8,588 bases of DNA, taken from assembly GCA_044867925.1 (NCBI GenBank), contig JBIOVV010000028.1:1-8588 (forward strand). The letters run 5' to 3'. How positions within the stretch are numbered: the first letter of the stretch is position 1; every line of letters starts with the position of its first letter. Of this stretch, positions 1-4,807 are shown in pieces. The position numbers and the translations under genes were made by a program. This DNA comes from VRUE01 sp044867925. Its GTDB lineage: Bacteria > Actinomycetota > Thermoleophilia > Solirubrobacterales > 70-9. Below the pieces are notes generated by a model. It searched no databases, was not told the origin of the DNA, and worked only from the letters and a program-made list of their open reading frames with translations.

Positions 1-208
1 CGTCCTTCTCGCCCTCGCCGATCACGACCACGCCTTCCATCGAGACCGAGTCGAGCACGAAGCGCATCGCGTCGACGGCGGCCTGGTCGGCGGCGATCTT
101 GTCGCCGCGCCCGACCCAGCGGGCGGCAGAGAGCGCCGCTGCCTCGGTGACGCGAACGAGCTCCAGGGCGAGATTGCGGTCAGGCTTGTTTGAAGAGGTC
201 TCCCCCAT
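1..208 (-). CDS. glpX: Class II fructose-1,6-bisphosphatase GlpX, N-terminal part (3' end outside window)
   Basis: Reading leftwards from the ATG at 208, 69 intact codons run off the window edge. GlpX hydrolyses fructose-1,6-bisphosphate to fructose-6-phosphate in cytosolic gluconeogenesis; some actinobacterial and cyanobacterial homologues also act on sedoheptulose-1,7-bisphosphate. The visible part carries the family signature: RNLALELVRVTEAAALSAARW (split here as residues 11-31), then GRGDK with D36, which matches a metal-binding aspartate of GlpX, the ADQAAVDAMR helix, and VVVIGEGEKD at residues 60-69, whose glutamates belong to the metal site. The start is supported by family alignment and by a -10-like TAGCCT just upstream; there is no Shine-Dalgarno, so the mRNA is probably leaderless or nearly so. 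It is divergent from the oxidoreductase at 236. The family call is firm; the rest of the gene cannot be seen. Confidence 0.93.
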   Translation of the reverse strand, partial: MGETSSNKPDRNLALELVRVTEAAALSAARWVGRGDKIAADQAAVDAMRFVLDSVSMEGVVVIGEGEKD

Positions 209-217
209 GCGGGCCGC

Positions 218-223
218 AGGCTA
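218..223 (-). promoter_or_regulatory. Predicted -10 element of glpX (TAGCCT)
   Basis: On the minus strand TAGCCT fits the actinobacterial TANNNT -10 consensus and lies 9 nt before the glpX ATG. Transcription would begin within about three bases of the start codon, giving a leaderless or near-leaderless mRNA. No convincing -35 is visible. The element abuts the plus-strand -10 at 224-229. Confidence 0.5.
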
Positions 224-229
224 TAGGGT
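224..229 (+). promoter_or_regulatory. Predicted -10 element of the LLM oxidoreductase (TAGGGT), leaderless
   Basis: TAGGGT fits TANNNT and is followed by exactly six bases and then the GTG start at 236. With the last T at -7, transcription would start on the first base of the start codon. The same hexamer and spacing occur before the gene at 3913, which supports this reading. No clear -35 is seen; the upstream promoter region would lie inside the glpX start. Confidence 0.6.
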
Positions 230-235
230 CGGTCG

Positions 236-1168
236 GTGGCGAGTAGATGGGGATTGACGCTTCCGTTGCCGGGCCTTTCGCTTGCCGCCCACGAGGGTCT
301 CGTCAAGCGCGCCGAGGCGGTCGGCTACACCGACTTCTGGAGCGGCGAGACGAACGGGCCCGACGGCTTCACGCCACTGGCGCTGAGCGCCGCCTGGACC
401 GAGCGGGCGCGCCTCGGCACCGGCATCGTCGGCGTCTTCCAGCGCGGCCCGGCGCTGCTGGCCCAGGAGGCGGCCGCGCTCGCAAGCGCCTCCGACGACC
501 GCTTCGTCCTGGGTATCGGCTCCTCCTCGGACCGCATCGTCGAAGGCTGGAACGGCATCCCCTTCGAGCGACCGCTGAGCAAGGTGCGCGAGACGCTCGG
601 CTTCCTGCGCACGGCGCTCGCCGGCGAGCGCACCGAGAGCGGCTTCAAGCTGGAGAGCGCGCCGGCGGAGCGGGTGCCGATCGTGCTCGCCGCGCTGCGC
701 GGCAAGATGCTGGAGCTGGCGGTGGAGCAGGGAGACGGCGCCTTCACCAACTTCCTGCCGCTGGGCGGACTGCCCAAGGTGACCGCGCAGTTGCGCGACG
801 CCCCCGCCGAGTTCGAGCTGCTCTGCCGCTTCTTCTGCCTGCCGGGCGAGCGCGAGGCAGTCGAGCCGCTGGCCCGCTTCATGTTCTCCTCTTACATCAC
901 CGTGCCGGTCTACGCGGAGTTCTACCGCTGGCTCGGCTACGGCGACCGGATCGACTCCATGGTCAGTGCCTGGGAATCGGGCGATCGACAGGGAGCCGCC
1001 GCGGCGGCCCCCTGGGAGCTGATCGAGGAGATGTTCATCTTCGGCTCCCCGGACCAGATGAAGGAGAGGATCGGCGCCTTCGTCGAGGGCGGCATCACCC
1101 TGCCGATCCTCACTCCGATCACCACGCCGGACAGGGTCGGCGAGCTGATCGAGGCACTCGCTCCCTGA
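236..1168 (+). CDS. LLM-class (luciferase-like) F420-dependent oxidoreductase
   Basis: 310-aa protein of the bacterial luciferase-like TIM-barrel superfamily, probably a cytosolic oxidoreductase using coenzyme F420 or a flavin; its substrate cannot be predicted. Family features: an N-terminal beta strand (GLTLPLPGLS), a helix ending EAVGYTDFWSGE at about 27-38, the strand-loop RLGTGIVGVFQRGP at 59-72, and RFVLGIGSSS at 89-98, the LGxG segment typical of this superfamily. Near the C-terminus GSPDQMKERIGAFVEGGIT is the usual region where these proteins select a substrate window. The closest named group I recall is the mycobacterial Rv3093c-like family, but I cannot confirm membership. The GTG at 236 is chosen because a TAGGGT -10 lies six bases before it, there is no Shine-Dalgarno, and the protein then begins directly at the first barrel strand. 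It stands alone, 69 bp before the next gene. F420 use is inferred from family and host type. Confidence 0.85.
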   Translation: MASRWGLTLPLPGLSLAAHEGLVKRAEAVGYTDFWSGETNGPDGFTPLALSAAWTERARLGTGIVGVFQRGPALLAQEAAALASASDDRFVLGIGSSSDRIVEGWNGIPFERPLSKVRETLGFLRTALAGERTESGFKLESAPAERVPIVLAALRGKMLELAVEQGDGAFTNFLPLGGLPKVTAQLRDAPAEFELLCRFFCLPGEREAVEPLARFMFSSYITVPVYAEFYRWLGYGDRIDSMVSAWESGDRQGAAAAAPWELIEEMFIFGSPDQMKERIGAFVEGGITLPILTPITTPDRVGELIEALAP

Positions 1169-1191
1169 TTTAGCCGCTTTCCCCCTGGGTA
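1167..1191 (+). promoter_or_regulatory. Possible SigB/SigF-type stress promoter for the basic protein gene
   Basis: GATTT at 1167-1171, a 15-nt spacer and GGGTA at 1187-1191 resemble the actinobacterial SigF/SigB consensus (GGTTT, 15-17 nt, GGGTA) with one mismatch in the -35. The start of transcription would fall near 1197-1200, leaving a leader of about 40 nt with a good ribosome binding site. GGGTA is a common string in GC-rich DNA, so this is tentative. Confidence 0.27.
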
Positions 1192-1226
1192 GCTGCTTGT
1201 TTCGGCAGGACACCGGGAGAAGCAAC

Positions 1227-1234
1227 AGGAGGGA
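1227..1234 (+). promoter_or_regulatory. Strong Shine-Dalgarno of the basic protein gene
   Basis: AGGAGGGA lies just before the ATG at 1238, with the GGAGG core 5 nt from the start codon. It fixes the start and contrasts with the SD-less, apparently leaderless genes at 236 and 3913. Confidence 0.85.
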
Positions 1235-1237
1235 ACG

Positions 1238-1756
1238 ATGGCTCAAACGAAAACACGCGCCGCGAACAGCAGCGGCGCGAAAGCGAAACGCAAACGGGCG
1301 AAACCGGCCGGTACCGGCGCGAGCAAACCTCGTCAGCGCAAACGCACATCGACGAACGGAACCGGGAAGGCGGAGTCGGCTCGCAAAGCGGTCGAGTCGA
1401 CGGCGAAACAAGCTGGACATTCCGTCAGCGAGGCCGGGCACAACGTCGGTCGTGTGGCAAGCAAGGCAAAGACGCCGCTGCTCGCCGGGGGCGCCGCCGT
1501 GGCCGGAGCAGCCGGCGGTCTTGCCCTGGGCGCTCGCCAGGCTCGCAAGTCCAAGACACTGCGACGCCCCAAGGTGAAGATGAAGATCCGCTCGCAGGAT
1601 CTCGCCAAGGCCGCGCGCGACGTCGGGCAGTTCGGCATGGATGTCAGTCAGCTGGCCGGCGAGCTGCGCAAGAACCGCGAGGCGAATGGCGGTAGACATC
1701 GCTCGCCGGTCGAGGTGGTGCTCGACGGCCTCACCCACCGCAGGCACGACAACTGA
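1238..1756 (+). CDS. Small basic protein with histone-tail-like N-terminus and glycine-zipper segment, function unknown
   Basis: 172-aa protein that I cannot assign to a named family. Three parts are visible. Residues 1-58 are low-complexity and rich in Lys, Arg, Ala, Thr and Ser (AKAKRKRAKPAG, KPRQRKRT), like histone H1-type tails of some actinobacterial nucleoid proteins. Residues 79-99 (TPLLAGGAAVAGAAGGLALG) form an Ala/Gly-rich hydrophobic stretch with glycine-zipper spacing, long enough for one membrane-inserted or self-associating helix. Residues 100-145 are again basic (KTLRRPKVKMKIRSQD), followed by a predicted helix (DLAKAARDVGQFGMDVSQLAGELRK) and a polar tail. DNA or RNA binding, membrane association, or both would fit. 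The start is set by a strong Shine-Dalgarno. Nine of the first ten Lys codons are AAA and the last nine are all AAG, an odd switch in this GC-rich setting. A possible SigB-like promoter hints at stress control. It ends 10 bp from the convergent egtD stop. Confidence 0.75.
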   Translation: MAQTKTRAANSSGAKAKRKRAKPAGTGASKPRQRKRTSTNGTGKAESARKAVESTAKQAGHSVSEAGHNVGRVASKAKTPLLAGGAAVAGAAGGLALGARQARKSKTLRRPKVKMKIRSQDLAKAARDVGQFGMDVSQLAGELRKNREANGGRHRSPVEVVLDGLTHRRHDN

Positions 1757-1766
1757 GCCGCCGAGG

Positions 1767-2735
1767 TTAGAGGGACCGGGCGAGGCTGAGGGCGTAGTCG
1801 CAGTCGGCGTCGGTGAACCAGCCGCCGATCGCCAGCCCGGCTTCCTCGTAGACGCGGTCGAGCTTCTCGTAGGTGAACTTCGATGAGATCTCGGTGCGCA
1901 TCTCCTCGCCGTCGGCAAACTCGACCGAGAGGTCGAGCTGATCGAGGCGGACCGTCTGGTCGGCGAGCGAGCGCAGGCGGATGTCCATGCGCGCCTCCTC
2001 GACGTCGTAGCGAGCGACGTGCTCGAAGGCGTCGAGGTCGAAGTCGGCACCGAGCTCGCGGTTGAGCACCTCGAGCACGTTCTTGTTGAACTCGGCGGTG
2101 ACGCCCTCCGCGTCGTCGTAGGCGGCCTCGAGACGGACCGGCTCCTTGACCAGATCGGTGCCGAGCAGCAGGCGGTCGTCGGGCCCCATCAAGGCCGCCA
2201 GCCGAGCGAGGAATTCGCGGCGGGCGCTCGGGTAGAGGTTGCCGATCGTGCCGCCGAGGAAAGCGATCAGGCGACCGCCCTCGCCGTCGGGGATGCGCTC
2301 GAGGTGGTGCTCGAAATCGCAGACGAGCCCGCGGATGGCCAGCCCCGGATACTCGTCGACCAGACGCCGGGCGGTTTCGTGGGTGATCTCCTCGGAGATG
2401 TCGACGGGGACGTAGGTCTGCAGGCAGCCGGCGTCGCGCATCGCGCTGAGCAGGTGCCGCGTCTTGGCCGCCGAGCCCGAGCCGAGCTCGACCAGGGAGC
2501 GCGGCGAGCCCGCCGCGACGACGATCTCGGCAGATCGCCCGGCGAGGATCGAACGCTCCGCCCGGGTCGGGTAGTACTCCTCCAGCTCGGTGATCTGCTC
2601 GAAGAGCTGCGAACCGCGCTCGTCGTAGAAGTACTTCGGCGCCAGCTCCTTGGGCTCGGCCGCCAGACCGTCGCGGACGTCGCGCGCCATCGCCGCCGCC
2701 GTGTCGGCATTCAGGTGGACCTCGATCGCGATCAT
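1767..2735 (-). CDS. egtD: L-histidine N-alpha-methyltransferase EgtD (ergothioneine biosynthesis)
   Basis: 322-aa cytosolic SAM-dependent enzyme that trimethylates the alpha-amino group of L-histidine to hercynine, the first committed step to ergothioneine. Length matches mycobacterial EgtD (about 321 aa). Seen in order: the PKYFYDERGSQLFEQIT motif (33-49), EEYYPTRAE (52-60), the SAM-binding loop LVELGSGSAAKTR (81-93), VPVDIS (109-114) and GGTIGNLYP (161-169). N166, Y206, E282 and S284 fall at the same numbers as the histidine-binding residues I recall from M. smegmatis EgtD, so the enzyme should be active. The ATG at 2735 overlaps the egtB stop as ATGA, which indicates translational coupling; no separate Shine-Dalgarno is visible. 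A longer open frame reaches upstream to 3116, but it runs antisense-frame through egtB and is rejected. Transcribed from the egtB promoter. Confidence 0.96.
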   Translation of the reverse strand: MIAIEVHLNADTAAAMARDVRDGLAAEPKELAPKYFYDERGSQLFEQITELEEYYPTRAERSILAGRSAEIVVAAGSPRSLVELGSGSAAKTRHLLSAMRDAGCLQTYVPVDISEEITHETARRLVDEYPGLAIRGLVCDFEHHLERIPDGEGGRLIAFLGGTIGNLYPSARREFLARLAALMGPDDRLLLGTDLVKEPVRLEAAYDDAEGVTAEFNKNVLEVLNRELGADFDLDAFEHVARYDVEEARMDIRLRSLADQTVRLDQLDLSVEFADGEEMRTEISSKFTYEKLDRVYEEAGLAIGGWFTDADCDYALSLARSL

Positions 2736-3838
2736 GCGTCTGCCGCCAGTCGGATGCCGGAGAAGATCTGGCGGCGCCGCGGCAGGTCCCAGTTGCGGAA
2801 GCTCGGCCGCATCACGTCGCGGTGCGTCGCCCAGGAGCCGCCGCGCAGCACCTTGTAGGTGTCGCCGAAGAAGACCTGCGAGTACTCCGGGTAGGGAAAG
2901 GCCTCGAAGCCGGGGTAGGCGAGGAAGTCCGAGGCGGTCCATTCCCAGGCCTGACCGACGCCCTCCAGTTGTGGATGCGCCGCCTCCCACTCGTGCTCCG
3001 TCGGCAGGCGCTTGCCCGCCCAGGCGGCCAGGGCGGCGGCATCGTGCCATCTGACATGGAGGACGGGATGGGCCGGGTCGATCGGGTCGCGACCTCCCAT
3101 CTTCGTCAGCACCCACCCCCCGTCGTCGCGCTCCCAGTACAACGGGGGCTCGGCGCCGGTCTCCTCCACAAAGCGGATATACGTAGCGTTGCTGACCGGG
3201 GTTCGATCGATCTCGAACGGGGCGATCTCGACCGTGTGACGGGGGCGCTCGTTGTCGTAGGCGAAGCCGCGGGCCGGGGCGCCGATCCCGTACTCGCCGC
3301 CGGCGACGGAGATCGTCTCCGGACCTGGCCGGGGGGTCCGTAGGGCACCGAGCTCCGGGTCGACGGGCTCGTAGCCGCCGACCATCTGCAGCAGCTGCAG
3401 CATCGTCTCGTTGTGCTGCTGCTCATGGGCAAGCAGCATCTCGTAGACGAACCCTTCGCGCAGCAACGGGTCCTCTGCACCGGCCCCGATCTCGACCTCG
3501 GCCAAGACCTCGAGCGTGCGCTCGCGCACGTCGGCGAGGTAGGCGCGCAGCTCGGCGTCGCGCAGGATCGGCAGCTCGCCGCGTGTCTTGCGCGGGTTCT
3601 CGATCGCGTCGTAGAAGCGGCCTAGCTCACCGTGCAGCGGCTCGCGCCCGCCGATCGTCTGCACCAGCCAGAGCTCCTCGAAGTTGGCGATGTGGCCCAG
3701 GTCCCAGGCCAGCGGGCTGAGGATCGGCGAGTAGACACGGTTGAGCTGCTCGTCGTCGAGCGGCTCGATCAGCTCCAATGTGAACCGTCGCGCCTCGGCG
3801 AGACGCTCCGCGATCGCTTCCTTGGAGCTCGGGGTCAC
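2732..3838 (-). CDS. egtB: Hercynine oxygenase / sulfoxide synthase EgtB, compact form
   Basis: 368-aa non-haem iron enzyme that uses O2 to join the sulfur of gamma-glutamylcysteine (or cysteine) to C2 of the hercynine imidazole, giving the sulfoxide precursor of ergothioneine. An N-terminal DinB-like four-helix domain (about 1-155) is followed by a formylglycine-generating-enzyme-like domain (about 175-368). The iron ligands are H49 (DLGHI) and H138/H142 in HEQQHNE, the HX3HXE signature. Aligned by eye with mycobacterial EgtB, R83/R86 match the gamma-Glu-Cys-binding R87/R90, Y316/Y319 match Y377/Y380 (YERY there, YPEY here) and D351 in FRNWD matches D416; all are kept. The protein is about 60 residues shorter than mycobacterial EgtB, mainly because WEAAHPQLEGVGQAWEW (285-301) replaces a segment of about 63 residues. 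The GTG at 3838 has no strong Shine-Dalgarno; a TAGGGT box upstream predicts a 12-nt leader. First gene of egtBD; egtA, egtC and egtE are absent here. Confidence 0.95.
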   Translation of the reverse strand: MTPSSKEAIAERLAEARRFTLELIEPLDDEQLNRVYSPILSPLAWDLGHIANFEELWLVQTIGGREPLHGELGRFYDAIENPRKTRGELPILRDAELRAYLADVRERTLEVLAEVEIGAGAEDPLLREGFVYEMLLAHEQQHNETMLQLLQMVGGYEPVDPELGALRTPRPGPETISVAGGEYGIGAPARGFAYDNERPRHTVEIAPFEIDRTPVSNATYIRFVEETGAEPPLYWERDDGGWVLTKMGGRDPIDPAHPVLHVRWHDAAALAAWAGKRLPTEHEWEAAHPQLEGVGQAWEWTASDFLAYPGFEAFPYPEYSQVFFGDTYKVLRGGSWATHRDVMRPSFRNWDLPRRRQIFSGIRLAADA

Positions 3839-3856
3839 CTCGGTGGCGATCGGGAA

Positions 3857-3862
3857 ACCCTA
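3857..3862 (-). promoter_or_regulatory. Predicted -10 element of egtBD (TAGGGT)
   Basis: TAGGGT read on the minus strand, followed by six bases to a purine at 3850 as the likely transcription start. The leader would be 12 nt before the GTG of egtB at 3838. TAG in this box is also an in-frame stop, so egtB cannot start further upstream. No clear -35 is visible. Confidence 0.5.
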
Positions 3863-3900
3863 GCGAGGCCCGATTGCCGGGGTGTGAACGGAGCGATGTG

Positions 3901-3906
3901 TAGGGT
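3901..3906 (+). promoter_or_regulatory. Predicted -10 element of the SDR gene (TAGGGT), leaderless
   Basis: TAGGGT, six bases, then the GTG at 3913: the same hexamer and spacing as at 224-236. Transcription would start on the start codon itself. It faces away from the egtB box at 3857-3862, with 38 bp between the two. Confidence 0.6.
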
Positions 3907-3912
3907 GCGGCC

Positions 3913-4680
3913 GTGGAGGTTGCGGGCAAGAGCGCATTGGTGGCGGGCGGGGCGTCAGGGCTCGGCGAGGCGACGGCACGAGCGCTGGTCGAGGCCGGCG
4001 CCGCGGTGACGATCGCCGACCTCAATGCCGCGAAGGGCGAGGCGCTCGCCGCCGAGCTGGGGCCTGGCGCGACCTTCGTCGAGGCCGACGTCACCGACGA
4101 GGCGGCCGTCTCCACCGCGGTCGAGCGGGCCGCGACGCACGACGGCGGCCTGCGCATCTCGGTCTGCTGCGCCGGCATCGGCTGGGCCGAGCGGGTCGCG
4201 CACAAGGGCGGCCCCCACAACCTCGAATTCTTCTCCAACGTCGTCAAGGTCAACCTGATCGGCACCTTCAACGTGCTGCGCTTCGCCGCCGCGGCGATGA
4301 GCGAGAACGAGCCCGACACCGAGGGCGAGCGAGGCGTCTGCGTCAATACCGCCTCGATCGCCGCCTACGACGGCCAGATCGGGCAGATCGCCTACGCCGC
4401 CTCCAAGGGCGGCATCGTCGGCATGACCCTGCCGGCCGCCCGCGACATGGCTTCGCGCGGCGTCCGCGTCATGACCATCGCCCCCGGCCTCTTCGACACC
4501 CCGCTGCTGGCGGCGCTGCCCGAGGAGGCACGCACCGCGCTAGGCGAGGGCATCCCCTTCCCCTCGCGACTGGGTCGCCCCGAGGAGTACGCGCGCCTGG
4601 TCAGCCAGATCGTCGCCAACCCGATGCTCAACGGCGAGACGATCCGCCTCGACGGCGCCCTGCGGATGCCGCCGAAGTAG
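3913..4680 (+). CDS. Short-chain dehydrogenase/reductase, 3-hydroxyacyl-CoA dehydrogenase type 2-like
   Basis: 255-aa classical SDR with a Rossmann fold, probably an NAD-dependent cytosolic oxidoreductase. The nucleotide-binding motif is AGGASGLG (11-18), and D36 at the end of the second strand favours NAD(H) over NADP(H). The usual NNAG motif is CCAG here (85-88), close to the NCAG of the human HSD10-like group. N114 lies in KVNLIGTFNVLR, and the catalytic triad is S148, Y161 and K165 (YAASK). PGLFDTPLL (191-199) follows as the PG motif, and the C-terminal NGETIRLDGALRM is typical. Overall layout, including the KGGPHNLEFF region, resembles 3-hydroxyacyl-CoA dehydrogenase type 2, which would act in fatty-acid or branched-chain amino-acid breakdown, but SDR substrates cannot be read from sequence. 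The GTG is chosen for the leaderless promoter spacing; no Shine-Dalgarno is present. It is divergent from egtB, converges with the gene ending at 4808, and is followed by a hairpin-rich gap. Confidence 0.92.
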   Translation: MEVAGKSALVAGGASGLGEATARALVEAGAAVTIADLNAAKGEALAAELGPGATFVEADVTDEAAVSTAVERAATHDGGLRISVCCAGIGWAERVAHKGGPHNLEFFSNVVKVNLIGTFNVLRFAAAAMSENEPDTEGERGVCVNTASIAAYDGQIGQIAYAASKGGIVGMTLPAARDMASRGVRVMTIAPGLFDTPLLAALPEEARTALGEGIPFPSRLGRPEEYARLVSQIVANPMLNGETIRLDGALRMPPK

Positions 4681-4691
4681 GCGATGAAACA

Positions 4692-4740
4692 GCTCCGCTG
4701 TGCCTTTGCCCGGAGATGGATTGCAAAGGAACAGCCGAGC
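4692..4740. terminator. Hairpin in a convergent gap, possible bidirectional terminator
   Basis: Arms 4692-4709 and 4723-4740 pair over 18 positions with two mismatches around a 13-nt loop. It starts 12 nt after the SDR stop. On the minus strand it is followed by TGTTTC, on the plus strand by GTGGGTCCTTTG, so the U-tracts are weak. Its place between two gene ends fits termination, but the repeat content suggests it may be more than that. Confidence 0.45.
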
Positions 4741-4800
4741 GTGGGTCCTTTGTTCCCCTGTTCCTTTTCCTTGGTATCCGCGGCAAAGGAACAGCGGAGC
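4692..4800. repeat. Four alternating copies of an AAAGGAACAG element
   Basis: An 18-nt unit, GCAAAGGAACAGCSGAGC, occurs directly at 4723-4740 and 4783-4800 (17 of 18 identical) and inverted at 4692-4709 (17 of 18 against the last copy). Its 10-nt core also occurs inverted and exact at 4758-4767. The order inverted-direct-inverted-direct allows two tandem hairpins, or instead a middle hairpin (4725-4734 with 4758-4767) inside an outer pairing of the first and last copies. The block fills the 127-bp convergent gap 4681-4807, in which I see no gene. Confidence 0.85.
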
Positions 4801-4807
4801 GGGGGGG

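Noticed and set aside
221..2050. 609-codon open frame on the minus strand
   Set aside because: It runs antisense through the LLM oxidoreductase and the basic protein gene, its translation is low-complexity Arg/Ser/Gly, and it matches no family; typical of antisense frames in GC-rich DNA.
1767..3116. Extended egtD start giving a 449-aa protein
   Set aside because: The extra N-terminal residues are egtB read in another frame; the ATG at 2735 gives the family length and the ATGA coupling.
3848..3850. ATC at 3850 as a leaderless egtB start (TAGGGT-N6-ATC)
   Set aside because: The spacing copies the leaderless genes, but ATC is an extremely rare start; the in-frame GTG 12 nt downstream is the more likely one.
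4692..4800. CRISPR array
   Set aside because: The units alternate in orientation, spacing is irregular (13, 17 and 15 nt) and no cas gene is present.
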